DNA of 64,000 nt from Ureibacillus acetophenoni (GCF_900220965.1 NZ_OBQC01000004.1:174311-238310); one strand, 5' to 3'. Positions 26,691 through 36,579 are shown, counted from the stretch's first letter. The notes: generated by a model not told the origin, from the sequence alone. A program made the numbers and translations.

Positions 26691-27902
26691 TTAAGATTTT
26701 AATAGAATTTCAGATTCAACATCTTGGAATTGTAAGGAAATCCTTTCAAGTGCTTCTTTTATGATAGGTCTAGGTGACGGAATACAAATTCTTTGAAAAC
26801 CTTCTCCTTCTTCTCCAAACAATTCGCCATCTTCAAGTACAACATTTGCTTTATTATAAATCCGATCATGTACCTCTTTAGATGAAAGTCCATATCCTCT
26901 AAAGTCCAACCACATTACGTAGGTTCCTTCAGGAATAGATACTTTAACTGTCGGCAGATTTTTGGCAAAGAAGTTTTTTACATATTCCATTGTTTCATCT
27001 AGATATTCTTTTAACTGTTCTAACCAATCTGCTCCTTCATTGTAAGCAGCTATTAATGCAGAAACTGTAAACGGTGATGGTAAATGCATTCCCATTGCTT
27101 CACTGAAGATTTTCCTTATATCCGGGTTGGAAATAACTACATTTGTACAATGTAGACCAGCAACATTAAAAGTTTTGTTGATTGCGGTGCAAGTGAGAAT
27201 ATGGTCTGTATTGTTTGCCACTTTTGCAATTGGATAAAAAGTTTGGTTTTTGCGAATCAAATCTCCATGAATTTCGTCTGCAACAATAAGGACATTATGT
27301 TCTTCACAAATATCTGAAAGCCTTTTCAATTCTTCTTGAGTGAAAATTCTTCCTGCTGGATTATGTGGATTACATAGTATGAACATTGTAGTCGTTTCTT
27401 CTTTAGCTTTTGACTCAAAATCTTCAAAGTCAATCGTGTAATTTCCTTCTGAATCACATTTTAGTGCATTATTTTGAACAACTCTTCCATTTCCTTCTAC
27501 GGCCGCTGTGAACGGTGGATAGACCGGGCGTTGAATAATAACTCCATCACCAGGTTTTGTCAAAGCCTTTACCGCTACATTTAAGGCATGGACTGTGCCA
27601 GGACTGTAGACAATTTCTTCCCTACTGATTTTCCAATCATGTCTTTTTTTAAACCAATGTTGAATAGATTCATAGTATTCATCTGGGAAAACAGAATATC
27701 CAAAGATCCGATGGTCCACTGTTTTATGCAATGCATCGATAATAGGCTGAGGTACAGGCAAATCCATATCAGCAGTAAATAAAGGAATGGTCTCACTATC
27801 ATATCTTTCTGTAAAGCCGATCGCTTTAATTAATTCCCCACCATCCCACTTCAACGAATAGGTATTACGGCGATTGACAATTTCATCAAAATTATATTTC
27901 AC
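26691..27902 (-). CDS. PatB/MalY-type PLP-dependent C-S lyase
   Basis: A 403-aa fold-type I PLP enzyme. The cofactor lysine is in TAINKTFNVAGLH, the phosphate- and pyridine-binding region in CNPHNPAGR and ADEIHGDL, and the carboxylate arginine near the C terminus in QRICIPSPRP. The N terminus (RRNTYSLKWD) is typical of the MalY/PatB class, which acts as cystathionine beta-lyase and releases thiols from S-conjugates. Start GTG 27902 has GGAGG 7 nt upstream. It forms an operon with an APC permease and is divergent from a MarR regulator. Confidence 0.92.
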   Translation of the reverse strand: MKYNFDEIVNRRNTYSLKWDGGELIKAIGFTERYDSETIPLFTADMDLPVPQPIIDALHKTVDHRIFGYSVFPDEYYESIQHWFKKRHDWKISREEIVYSPGTVHALNVAVKALTKPGDGVIIQRPVYPPFTAAVEGNGRVVQNNALKCDSEGNYTIDFEDFESKAKEETTTMFILCNPHNPAGRIFTQEELKRLSDICEEHNVLIVADEIHGDLIRKNQTFYPIAKVANNTDHILTCTAINKTFNVAGLHCTNVVISNPDIRKIFSEAMGMHLPSPFTVSALIAAYNEGADWLEQLKEYLDETMEYVKNFFAKNLPTVKVSIPEGTYVMWLDFRGYGLSSKEVHDRIYNKANVVLEDGELFGEEGEGFQRICIPSPRPIIKEALERISLQFQDVESEILLKS

Positions 27903-28084
27903 TTTCTTCCTCCCCCTTTAGGTAATAATCTTTATGAAAAATAGTTTAGCACCTTAACTATTATCGGTCAACAGAAAATTCAGAAAATTTAAAAAAGACG
28001 TAAGATACTGATGGCAAATCTTGTAATTAGTTATGTTATAATATTAGTAACCAAATAGTAAAAGATGATTGAAGGTGAAAATTA

Positions 28085-28546
28085 TTGAAAAGAGATGAAA
28101 TTATTTTTCAGCTGATGGACTCTATTTACGAAGTTTCTCGTGTTACTAGTTTATATGAAAGTGTACCAAGGAAGTATGGTACGGATGATGAACTGTACAT
28201 GGTTGAGGCGCATACCATTAATTTAATTGGAGAAAGGGTAAAAACAAATACCTCAGAGCTTGCCGAACTTACTAAAAAAACAAAAGGCGCTATTTCCCAA
28301 ATGGTCAATAAACTTAAAAAGAAAGATTTAGTAATAAAATATAAAAACCCTACTGATAGTCGTGAAATCATTATAGAATTATCCGAAAAAGGCAAACAAG
28401 TTTTTGAATATCATAAAGAGCTAGATAAAATAGAATATACAAAAATATTAAATCAACTAGACGAATTTACAACAGAGGATTTAAGTAAATTTATAAAGAT
28501 TTCTTCCATAATTAGTAATAGTACTAAGAAATCGTTAGTTGAATAA
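28085..28546 (+). CDS. MarR-family regulator
   Basis: A 153-aa winged-helix repressor. The recognition part is TNTSELAELTKKTKGAISQMVNKLKKKDLV, with the wing at YKNPTDSREIIIELSEKG. Start TTG 28085 has GAAGGTG 7 nt upstream. The gene is divergent from the C-S lyase and permease operon across about 180 nt, so it most likely controls it and itself. No clear palindromic operator was identified by eye. Confidence 0.88.
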   Translation: MKRDEIIFQLMDSIYEVSRVTSLYESVPRKYGTDDELYMVEAHTINLIGERVKTNTSELAELTKKTKGAISQMVNKLKKKDLVIKYKNPTDSREIIIELSEKGKQVFEYHKELDKIEYTKILNQLDEFTTEDLSKFIKISSIISNSTKKSLVE

Positions 28547-28717
28547 ATTCTTCTTCGTTTGCTTCTTCATACTTTTCCAATTCCTCCTACTAACGCAACT
28601 GTTAAATATTCCCTAAGTAGTTTTATGTTAACATATTCACTCCAAAAAAACTATTAGAATAATTAAAATATCCTAGTTGGTTAGTAGATTTGTCATAGAT
28701 TTAAAGTTTCGGCAAAC

Positions 28718-28750
28718 TAAAAACCCCTTTCAATAGTTGAAAGAGGTTGG
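28718..28750 (-). terminator. Terminator of the asparagine-synthetase-like gene
   Basis: AACCCCTTTCAA (28722-28733) pairs with TTGAAAGAGGTT (28737-28748), one mismatch, with TTTTT following on the minus strand. Confidence 0.85.
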
Positions 28751-28752
28751 AT

Positions 28753-30456
28753 TCATTTTTTGTATGATATTTCATAAGGTTTGGAGTTTTCATTCAGTTT
28801 GTTCATTCTACTTAATTTGTATTTTCTCTTCGGTCCCTTGAATAGTAAATTATCCTCAATATATATAGCCAATAAATAAACGTGAATAATTCTTCCTAAT
28901 AATTCAAATGAAAGATCCTCTTGTAAGGTCCCTTTTTTAATAAATCCCTTTTCGATACAATATTCTATCGCTTCAGTCGTAATGGATAACTTTCGTAAGT
29001 CATTTTCTATTGACCATGTTTCTTTGTTCTCTACAAAAAGATTTTTATTTAAAAATTTTCTACCTAACATTCTACATGCTCTTTTAAAATACTCAACTAT
29101 TTGCATAAAGGTATCTCTTATTAAATAAGGTGTTTCTGAAGACGCTGTTGTCCCATAAAAAGTTGGCACACGAGCAATTTTTTTAGATGCCTTTGTTGTA
29201 ATTTCACGCATTGAAAAATTAAAGAATCTTTTCCTGCGTGGAAGATGATATGAATATCTTACTAGTTCAAGTTCCCAAAGAGGGGCGTACGAGGGAATAA
29301 TATCCGATAACGTACCATAATCTATTTTATTTTCATCTCCATAAATATTAAATCCAAAAGAGTCATAGGATTGTGTATTTATTGCTTTCGAAAACTTACT
29401 AAACTCGTTAATCATTTTTTCTCTCAATTGTTTATGCAAAGATTCTAATGAGTCACCGAAGGGAATAACGTTACTCGTATTTTGTATTCGATGATCATAG
29501 TATCTAGGGATATTGGTCGATTTCCTATTATAGAATGGTAAGTCCAGCGTCCAATCCCAATCTTTATGCACATCTCCTCCATCACCTGTGATATAACATT
29601 CATACCCCTTATTACTACGGTCAATGATAAATGAATTCATTCGAACAAATCCATCTTTTAAAAAAGGAACAATACCTTGTGAGAAGTAAAATAAAGATAG
29701 AATAAAATCATCACTAATTTCAGGTTTTTTTATTCTTAAAATTTCAATCTTGCGTCCAACTGCTTCAGCAACCTTTTGTGAATAGATAATATCTTTATGC
29801 TTTTCATTATCTCCACTTATAAACGGTTTTACTGTTAGATAGTCATTTATGCACGCAAATATAAGCCTACTATCATATCCACCTGTTAAGGACATTGTTA
29901 CTTTTAAATCCGATAAAGAGTATGCCATTTCTTTAAAAAATTCATTGACATCCTTAATGGAAGTATCTTCGTCAATATCACCGATGCCTTTATCTTTAAT
30001 AAGTAATCCCCCGTCGTCACATATATAATATTTTGTGGACTCTGTAAGTCTAATATCATTTAGTAGTGTTTTCCCAAAATATGTATCACCTAATGTGAAA
30101 AATTCACATAAAGCATCTAAATTAAAGTCTACTTTCGTTTTTTCTTTAATCACTTCAAGGTAATTTGTTCCTATCAACTTTTTTCCTATATAAAAGGTAC
30201 GCATATTACTATTATCAGTAAATAAAACAATTCTTCCATTTGGATGTAAGATGACGAGACAGAAGGAACCAAAAATCTCAATGAATGGTATTTTATTTTG
30301 GACTTCATATATTTTTGAAAGATGTTCTACAGTTTCCTTCCCAGCCTTTTTTCCACGCATCCAAATAATACCTGAGTAATAATATTTATATCCATTGATC
30401 TCAATACATTCAAAATTATTAATATTAATAATTCCTTCTTCGTAAGAAATAAGCAT
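28753..30456 (-). CDS. Asparagine-synthetase-like ATP-dependent amide ligase (orphan)
   Basis: A 567-aa protein with the architecture of asparagine synthetase B. Residues about 1-130 resemble the class II glutaminase fold (FGSFCLVILHPNGRIVLFTD) but lack the N-terminal catalytic cysteine, so glutamine hydrolysis is unlikely. The synthetase domain has the ATP pyrophosphatase loop SLTGGYDSR near residue 190 and ITGDGGD near 290. Beta-lactam synthetase and lasso-peptide cyclases share this plan. No precursor peptide, leader peptidase or RRE protein is encoded nearby, so the product is unknown. AAAAGGAGA precedes ATG 30456. The gene is AT-richer than neighbouring core genes, suggesting acquisition. 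Confidence 0.8.
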   Translation of the reverse strand: MLISYEEGIININNFECIEINGYKYYYSGIIWMRGKKAGKETVEHLSKIYEVQNKIPFIEIFGSFCLVILHPNGRIVLFTDNSNMRTFYIGKKLIGTNYLEVIKEKTKVDFNLDALCEFFTLGDTYFGKTLLNDIRLTESTKYYICDDGGLLIKDKGIGDIDEDTSIKDVNEFFKEMAYSLSDLKVTMSLTGGYDSRLIFACINDYLTVKPFISGDNEKHKDIIYSQKVAEAVGRKIEILRIKKPEISDDFILSLFYFSQGIVPFLKDGFVRMNSFIIDRSNKGYECYITGDGGDVHKDWDWTLDLPFYNRKSTNIPRYYDHRIQNTSNVIPFGDSLESLHKQLREKMINEFSKFSKAINTQSYDSFGFNIYGDENKIDYGTLSDIIPSYAPLWELELVRYSYHLPRRKRFFNFSMREITTKASKKIARVPTFYGTTASSETPYLIRDTFMQIVEYFKRACRMLGRKFLNKNLFVENKETWSIENDLRKLSITTEAIEYCIEKGFIKKGTLQEDLSFELLGRIIHVYLLAIYIEDNLLFKGPKRKYKLSRMNKLNENSKPYEISYKK

Positions 30457-30621
30457 AAATTGATCTCCTTTTTAAGATTTTCCTTTACCATGAATGTAAA
30501 AGTTGCAACCCCGAGAAAAGAAGTGAATATATGATATTTTTCATTAAAACCCAATATATGTCATGTTCGTTACTTTTATGTAATATTTTGTTAATTGATT
30601 TTGGGACAAGGAATTTTTCCG

Positions 30622-30658
30622 ACAAAAAACCCCTCTCGATTTTCCATCGAAAGGGGTT
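30622..30658 (-). terminator. Terminator of rny
   Basis: AACCCCT..CGAT and ATCGA.AGGGGTT form a stem with TTTTTTGTC following on the minus strand, 16 nt after the rny stop. Confidence 0.88.
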
Positions 30659-30673
30659 AGAAAGATTTATTTA

Positions 30674-32230
30674 TTATTTTGCATATTCCACTGCACGCGT
30701 TTCACGAATGACTGTCACTTTAATGTGACCTGGATAATCCAGTTCTTCTTCAATTCGTTTTCTGATGTCACGTGCTAAGCGATGTGATGCTAAGTCGTCG
30801 ATTTTTTCAGGTTGAACGATAATTCGGATTTCGCGTCCTGCTTGGATAGCGTAGGATTTTTCTACACCTTCATAGGACTCTGAAATCTCTTCAAGTTTTT
30901 GAAGACGGCGAATGTAGTTTTCTAGCGTTTCACTACGTGCACCAGGTCTTGCAGCTGAAAGTGCATCGGCTGCAGCAACGATGACAGAGATAACCGAAGT
31001 TGGTTCTGAATCACCGTGGTGAGATGCGATCGAGTTAATAACGACTGGGTGCTCTTTGTACTTCGTAGCAAGTTCGACACCAATTTCTACGTGACTTCCT
31101 TCTACTTCGTGGTCAATGGCTTTCCCAATATCGTGTAGTAATCCCGCACGTTTTGCTAACGTTACATCTTCACCTAGCTCTGCAGCAAGTAAACCTGCTA
31201 AGTGCGCCACTTCAATGGAGTGTTTTAACACGTTTTGGCCATAGCTTGTACGATATTTCATACGTCCTAAGATCTTCATTAAATCAGGATGTAAGTTGTG
31301 AATGCCCACTTCGAATGTCGTTTGTTCACCTGTTTCACGGATCTGCTCGTCCATTTCGCGACGTGATTTTTCCACCATTTCCTCGATACGAGCTGGGTGG
31401 ATACGGCCATCTGATACTAGTTTTTCAAGTGCAAGACGGGCTGTTTCACGACGGATTGGGTCAAATCCAGATAAGATCACCGCTTCTGGCGTATCATCGA
31501 TGATTAGATCGATACCAGTAAGGGTTTCAAGTGTACGAATGTTACGACCTTCACGACCGATGATACGGCCTTTCATTTCGTCATTCGGTAGGTTTACAAC
31601 GGATACAGTTGTTTCAGCAACGTGATCAGCTGCAAATCGTTGTAGGGCAAGTGATAAAATTTCTCGTGCTTTCTTGTCAGATTCTTCTTTGGCACGTGTT
31701 TCTGCTTCTTTTGTCATTAAGGCAATGTCCGTTGAAATTTCTTTTTCAACTTCTTTGATAATGATGTTTTTCGCTTCTTCACGTGTTAAAGCTGCAATAC
31801 GCTCAAGCTCTGATTTTTGCGCGTTCACGAGCTCCTCCACTTTACTCTCCATCTGTTCAATATGCTGTTGTCTTTCGGCTAGAGTTTCTTCTTTCCGCTC
31901 TAAGCTCGATTCCCTCTTGTTAAGAGCATCATCCTTGCGATCAAGATTTTCTTCTCTTTGCAATAACCGGTTTTCTTGTTTCTGAAGCTCATTCCGGCGT
32001 TCACGGATGTCCTTTTCTGCTTCAGTACGAAGTCTGTGAGTTTCATCTTTTGCTTCTAGTAGTGCTTCTTTTTTCAGCGTTTCCGCATCTCGTTTAGCTT
32101 CATCAATGATGAGACTAGCCGTGTGTTTAGCACCATTCACGTTTGATTCATTCACTTTTTTCATATAGAAATAGATAACAGCGGCACCGACAGCGAATCC
32201 AAGCAAAGCGGAGATAATTAGTTCAAACAT
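30674..32230 (-). CDS. rny: Ribonuclease Y
   Basis: A 518-aa membrane-anchored endoribonuclease that starts bulk mRNA decay in Bacilli. An N-terminal membrane helix (about 2-22) is followed by a long coiled coil (about 30-190, Glu/Arg/Lys/Gln rich). A KH RNA-binding domain holds [12 protein letters not shown] near 228, and an HD catalytic domain has [10 protein letters not shown] near 370 plus ASHHGD. GGAGGTG precedes ATG 32230. Length and order match Bacillus RNase Y. The leader contains a GC-rich multibranched hairpin (32356-32445) that might regulate it. Confidence 0.97.
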   Translation of the reverse strand: MFELIISALLGFAVGAAVIYFYMKKVNESNVNGAKHTASLIIDEAKRDAETLKKEALLEAKDETHRLRTEAEKDIRERRNELQKQENRLLQREENLDRKDDALNKRESSLERKEETLAERQQHIEQMESKVEELVNAQKSELERIAALTREEAKNIIIKEVEKEISTDIALMTKEAETRAKEESDKKAREILSLALQRFAADHVAETTVSVVNLPNDEMKGRIIGREGRNIRTLETLTGIDLIIDDTPEAVILSGFDPIRRETARLALEKLVSDGRIHPARIEEMVEKSRREMDEQIRETGEQTTFEVGIHNLHPDLMKILGRMKYRTSYGQNVLKHSIEVAHLAGLLAAELGEDVTLAKRAGLLHDIGKAIDHEVEGSHVEIGVELATKYKEHPVVINSIASHHGDSEPTSVISVIVAAADALSAARPGARSETLENYIRRLQKLEEISESYEGVEKSYAIQAGREIRIIVQPEKIDDLASHRLARDIRKRIEEELDYPGHIKVTVIRETRAVEYAK

Positions 32231-32355
32231 TTGAACACCTCCATTGCTTATTTCATTTCATTTTCAGTCGGCTATATATTGATGTACTTCTACGTTCGAA
32301 TCGAATCGGAATAGTCCGGATTGAAACGGTTGGATCGAATTTGATAGATATCAAT

Positions 32356-32445
32356 CTCCGGGTAGATTAGGGCGCGTCGCATGTGCTGTGCGATAGACGC
32401 GGTGACGCGAGCAACGCTTGTGTGCGATGCAATGTCTAATCGGAG
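32356..32445 (-). ncRNA. Candidate structured RNA in the rny upstream region
   Basis: Nested complementary segments predict a closing stem and two hairpins. The closing stem pairs CTCC (32356-32359) with GGAG (32442-32445) and GATTAG (32365-32370) with CTAATC (32436-32441). Hairpin one pairs 32373-32381 with 32389-32401, with a four-nt bulge. Hairpin two pairs GCAACGC (32411) with GCGATGC (32424), one mismatch. It is much GC-richer than its surroundings. Strand and transcription are assumed from rny. Confidence 0.45.
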
Positions 32446-32548
32446 TAAACAATCCTACTGCAAATCAACATACTGCCTATTTCATTTCAAAAATTAAGAA
32501 ATTATACAACTTTAATTGTATAGTTCCACTTTTCGTCTGTCAAGGATT

Positions 32549-32862
32549 GCTACAGCTAGCGGTTCCTACTAATTTCGTTAATTTTTCGAGAATTGTAGCA
32601 CCGTTGGAAAAAATATGGTGATGGGGCTGGTAAATTTTATGATTTCGGAAGTGAATTAGGTCCTTACAATAATTTGGGTGACCTGGAACCAGCATTTCCT
32701 ACTAACTTTCGTGATTTCGGGTGAAAAATAGCATCCTTGCAGAAAACTACGGAATTACGGCTAGCAGTTCCCGTAAATTTTGTTATTTTCGGGACAGCTA
32801 GCGTTTATTACTAGCTTCAGTAATTTCAGGTGTAAAATAGCATCCTTGCAAAAAATTATGGA
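32549..32862. repeat. Diverged direct repeats upstream of rny
   Basis: At least three related segments (near 32549, 32684 and 32797) share a core like TCCTACTAATTTCGTAATTT followed by TAGCATCCTTGCA..AAATTATGG; a partial fourth begins near 32758. No ORF is credible. Confidence 0.55.
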
Positions 32863-32920
32863 CGAGGAACCACTAAAATATTCCTATTCAGTAGTATTAT
32901 TGTTAGTTTTGGGGGGATTT

Positions 32921-33874
32921 ATGCATATGGGTACTCTCTGTGTTACCTTTGAGGATTCGTTTGAGTGGATTTGGGCACATAGGTGTTCTCTATGTTACTT
33001 TTTTCAGTTTCATTGAATGCTTTCGGGCACATAGAGGCGTTCTATGTTACTTTTTTGGGTTAGGTTGGAGTCTTCGGGGCATATAAGATCACCTTTTTGG
33101 ACAGTTCATCTACTTTTTCATTCTCTTTTGTCCATTATCCTATCATTAATGGACAGTCCATCCGCTTTCTCAGCCCCTTTTGTCCATTATCCTATCATTA
33201 ATGGACAGTTCACCCGATTTTTCATTCTCTTTTGTCCATTATCCAATCATTAATAGACAGTTCACTCAATTTTTCAGCCCCTTTTGTCCATTATCCTATC
33301 ATTAATGGACAGTTCACCCAATTTTTAGGATCCTTTTGTCCATTATCCTATCATTAATGGACAATTCATCCGCTTTCTCAGCCCCTTTTGTCCATTATCC
33401 TATCATTAATGGACAGTTCACCCGATTTTTCATTCTCTTTTGTCCATTATCCTATCATTAATAGACAGTTCACTCAATTTTTCAGCCCCTTTTGTCCATT
33501 ATCCTATCATTAATGGACAGTTCACCCGATTTTTAGGATCCTTTTGTCCATTATCCTATCATTAATGGACAATTCATCCGATTTTTCAGCCCCTTTTGTC
33601 CATTATCCTATCATTAATGGACAATTCATCCGATTTTTCAGCCCCTTTTGTCCATTATCCTATCATTAATGGACAATACATCCGTTTTCTCAGCCCCTTT
33701 TGTCCATTATCCTTCATTAATGGACAGTTCATTCGATTTATTAGCTCCTTTTGTCCATTAAACCTTTATTAATGGACAGTTCATTCGATTTTTCAGTTCT
33801 TTTTGTCCATTAACCTATCTATAATGGTCGACTCAATCTACTTTTCAATCCTTTTCGGCCATTAACTTAACGGA
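32921..33874. repeat. Composite 52-bp palindromic tandem array A
   Basis: Four units at 32921, 32973, 33025 and 33077 carry an ACATAG/CTATGT-type stem. In the same 52-bp register come 15 units (33130 to 33857, one spacing of 51) with stem GTCCATTA/TAATGGAC, a nine-nt loop and a linker like AGTTCACCCGATTTTTCAGC. The unit at 33077 is a hybrid. Units 33130-33337 and 33338-33545 repeat as 208-bp blocks of four. The array is not coding. Confidence 0.92.
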
Positions 33875-33913
33875 CTTCCAATCATTTATTTAATGATATT
33901 TCCGAAGTAATTC

Positions 33914-34840
33914 TTACTCAAATCTTTCCCTCGCCATTTCCTCCACCACCCGATGGCTTTCCACCATCTCCCTGCAGTCCTCTTGATCTGCCAACATAAT
34001 TTCGTAAATATAATCTTTTTCTAATATAAAAGGTAAAATACGAGGGAAATCGATTCGGCCATGGCCGACCGTTAACGAATCATGTCTTTCACCCAGGCTA
34101 TCGACAACATGGTAATATCGCACGTGATTTTGTAATAGCTCCACAGTTTTGTAAAGGGCATCATTGTCTCCACCCAAACTAATAAACGCATGGCTGACGT
34201 CGAAGCATAATTTTAGAGGAGTATCTACTATTAAATTTGCTAAAGTAAAATCATTTCGGAAAGCCCCGACACCTCTTATGCCATTTTCCCAAAGGATGCG
34301 ACCTTTCCCGTATTTCTCATCGAAGTCAATCGTCCTAGAAATCGTATGGATTAGACTTTTCTTATCGGCCACTTCATGTTCAACAATCATTTGATTTTCC
34401 AATCTACCATAATTCCAATGTACAACCGCGTAACAATCATAGCGCTCGCAAATATCGACGAGGATACGGGTGGACAACTTTAAAAAATCCCCAGCAACAG
34501 AAAGGCTATCATTGATATGCAAAAGTTTTCCTTGAATAGCCATTGGGTGATGTAAATATACCCGAATCTCACGCTCACGTAATTTCAAAATGGCGGATTC
34601 CAAGTTTTTCAAGCCCTCACCAAACAAATCATCTTCCACTAAATGAAACTCATATATACCAATTCCCTTTTGAGATAAGCGATTTTCAATTTGCTTCGGA
34701 TCGGTAGAACCTTTCAAACCTAATTTGAGCGACCTCAATTTCCCACTCCTCCGAGTTTTCTTGATTCTCTCTATCTTTTGAATGACAGCCGCAAATGTTT
34801 TCTTACCATAGTCATTGTACGTGAGGAACTCCGTATTCAT
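33914..34840 (-). CDS. TIM-barrel protein, sugar-phosphate isomerase/AP-endonuclease-2 superfamily
   Basis: A 308-aa cytosolic protein with the repeating strand pattern of xylose-isomerase-like TIM barrels: IGIYEFHLVED, VYLHHPM, YAVVHWNYG, ILWENGIRG, LKLCFDVSHAF, HVRYYHVVDS and YEIMLAD. Acidic and histidine residues at strand ends (HLVED, HHP, ENG, DVSHA, HVVD) could bind a divalent metal. The exact substrate is unknown. No good ribosome site precedes ATG 34840. Palindromic array A begins about 40 nt after its stop. It sits between recA and rny, where Bacillus subtilis has pbpX. Confidence 0.75.
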   Translation of the reverse strand: MNTEFLTYNDYGKKTFAAVIQKIERIKKTRRSGKLRSLKLGLKGSTDPKQIENRLSQKGIGIYEFHLVEDDLFGEGLKNLESAILKLREREIRVYLHHPMAIQGKLLHINDSLSVAGDFLKLSTRILVDICERYDCYAVVHWNYGRLENQMIVEHEVADKKSLIHTISRTIDFDEKYGKGRILWENGIRGVGAFRNDFTLANLIVDTPLKLCFDVSHAFISLGGDNDALYKTVELLQNHVRYYHVVDSLGERHDSLTVGHGRIDFPRILPFILEKDYIYEIMLADQEDCREMVESHRVVEEMARERFE

Positions 34841-34861
34841 ATGTAAAATTCATGTAAATAA

Positions 34862-34893
34862 AAGAAAACCCATCCTCTAAACGAGAATGGGTT
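34862..34893 (-). terminator. Terminator of recA
   Basis: AACCCAT.CTC / GAG.ATGGGTT stem with TTTTCTTTTATTT downstream on the minus strand. Confidence 0.88.
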
Positions 34894-34904
34894 GCACTTC
34901 GATA

Positions 34905-35975
34905 TTATTTTTCGTCCTCTAATAATAATGCTAATTCTTCTGGCATTTCCTCTTCTTCCTCATCATGGCCAGCGATTGTATACGAACCAGCTACCATACC
35001 TAGAGATTCACGGATTTTGCCTTCGATTTCATGTTGAATTGCAGGGTTTTCTTTTAAGAATTGTTTTACGTTCTCACGGCCTTGACCGATACGTTCTTCA
35101 CCGTATGAATACCAAGAACCGCTCTTTTGAATGATGTCATATTCTGCACCAATATCAACGATTTCCCCAACTTTTGAAATCCCTTCACCGTACATAATAT
35201 CAACTTCAGCTGTACGGAATGGAGGAGCCACTTTGTTTTTAACAACTTTAATTTTTGTTTTGTTACCAACCATGTCGCTGCCTTGCTTAATTGTTTCAGC
35301 ACGACGAACTTCTAAACGAACAGAAGAGTAGAATTTTAGTGCGCGTCCACCAGGTGTTGTTTCAGGGTTACCGAACATAACTCCGATTTTTTCACGAACT
35401 TGGTTGATGAAGATTGCTAATGTATTAGACTTGTTAATAACACCGCCAAGTTTACGTAATGCTTGAGACATTAAACGAGCTTGTAGACCCATGTGAGAGT
35501 CACCCATTTCGCCTTCAATTTCAGCTTTCGGAACTAAAGCAGCAACTGAGTCAACTACGATTACGTCGATTGCACCACTACGTACTAATGCTTCTGCGAT
35601 TTCAAGTGCTTGTTCTCCAGTGTCTGGTTGAGATAAAATAAGTTCATCAATATTTACACCAAGTTTTTGTGCGTATACAGGGTCAAGAGCATGCTCTGCA
35701 TCGATGAAAGCTGCTTGTCCACCTTTTTTCTGTGCTTCAGCAATTGCATGTAACGCAACAGTCGTTTTACCAGAAGATTCAGGTCCGTAAATTTCAATAA
35801 TTCTTCCTTTTGGATATCCACCAACACCAAGTGCAGCATCAAGGGCTAAAGATCCACTTGAAATTGTTTCAACTTGAAGATCCGCTCTTTCGCCAAGTTT
35901 CATGATGGAACCTTTACCGAATTGTTTTTCAATTTGTTTTAACGCCATATCTAAGGCCGCTTTACGATCGCTCAA
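34905..35975 (-). CDS. recA: Recombinase RecA
   Basis: A 356-aa ATP-dependent strand-exchange protein central to recombination and the SOS response. Walker [10 protein letters not shown] is near residue 65, and the Walker B region reads [12 protein letters not shown]. The loop regions [15 protein letters not shown] and [25 protein letters not shown] are intact. The acidic C terminus [18 protein letters not shown] is usual. The start is TTG 35975 with GAGGAGG 7 nt upstream; no ATG fits. A LexA/DinR-like box lies 86 nt upstream. Confidence 0.98.
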   Translation of the reverse strand: MSDRKAALDMALKQIEKQFGKGSIMKLGERADLQVETISSGSLALDAALGVGGYPKGRIIEIYGPESSGKTTVALHAIAEAQKKGGQAAFIDAEHALDPVYAQKLGVNIDELILSQPDTGEQALEIAEALVRSGAIDVIVVDSVAALVPKAEIEGEMGDSHMGLQARLMSQALRKLGGVINKSNTLAIFINQVREKIGVMFGNPETTPGGRALKFYSSVRLEVRRAETIKQGSDMVGNKTKIKVVKNKVAPPFRTAEVDIMYGEGISKVGEIVDIGAEYDIIQKSGSWYSYGEERIGQGRENVKQFLKENPAIQHEIEGKIRESLGMVAGSYTIAGHDEEEEEMPEELALLLEDEK

Positions 35976-36060
35976 AAAATTTCCTCCTCTAAATGAAAAT
36001 CACTCTGTTTTTCTTATGTCTCTACTATACTTCTTTTTTGAGAAACTTTCAAGAAAAAAC

Positions 36061-36074
36061 CGAACATATTTTCG
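36061..36074 (-). promoter_or_regulatory. LexA (DinR) box upstream of recA
   Basis: CGAACATATTTTCG matches the Bacillus SOS-box consensus CGAACRNRYGTTYG except for one G to T change. It lies 86 nt upstream of the recA start codon. Confidence 0.65.
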
Positions 36075-36178
36075 ATTTTGAGCCAAGTTAATTTTTTGAA
36101 TGCTGAACTGGCCATTAAATTTAACTTTTCAGGGGATGTTTGGAAGTTTCCTAGATTAATGCTATTGGGGGATGCTTT

Positions 36179-36526
36179 ATGCGGAATTTATTTTTATTAC
36201 TTGTAGTTGCCACGTTGTCTATTTTAACTGGCTGTTCAATGAATGAAAACATTGAAACTGAAGATTCTTTTGATGAAATTAGAAAAATCGCTTGGGATTT
36301 TGTTAAAGAACAAGGATGGGGCACTACTTCTGATGGAGAATGGCAAAGTGCGGAAGTACAAGAAATAATAATGAAAGATCATTTCGAAATCTTGGATCTT
36401 TCATACAACGGAAGAACAGTTTTAAAAGTAACTTTTATCGATCGGGCTGATGCGTTGGTTAGTACACCCGTAATTCTTATCGCCCCTGACACTGGTCAAG
36501 TGGTAGGTTATTTACTTGGTGAATAA
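36179..36526 (+). CDS. Small lipoprotein
   Basis: A 115-aa exported protein with a lipobox LTGC at residues 16-19, so it should be lipid-anchored on the outer face of the membrane. The mature part contains IRKIAWDFVKEQGWGT and a beta-rich C-terminal half ending in APDTGQVVGYLLG, which loosely resembles PepSY-type folds. GGGGGA lies 6-7 nt before ATG 36179. It is monocistronic and divergent from recA. No function is known. Confidence 0.75.
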   Translation: MRNLFLLLVVATLSILTGCSMNENIETEDSFDEIRKIAWDFVKEQGWGTTSDGEWQSAEVQEIIMKDHFEILDLSYNGRTVLKVTFIDRADALVSTPVILIAPDTGQVVGYLLGE

Positions 36527-36537
36527 AATTAAAAAAT

Positions 36538-36579
36538 CAAGACATTCAACGGGATAAGAACGTTGAATGTCTTTTTTAT
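36538..36579 (+). terminator. Terminator of the small lipoprotein gene
   Basis: A perfect GACATTCAACG / CGTTGAATGTC stem followed by TTTTTTATT. Confidence 0.9.

Noticed and set aside
28753..30554. Lasso-peptide or other RiPP gene cluster
   Set aside because: The cyclase-like ligase has no precursor, RRE or protease gene nearby. The short frame at 30327-30554 starts at TTG without a ribosome site and mostly overlaps the ligase gene.
33099..33874. CRISPR array
   Set aside because: Both the palindrome and the intervening sequence repeat, so there are no unique spacers; no cas genes are present.
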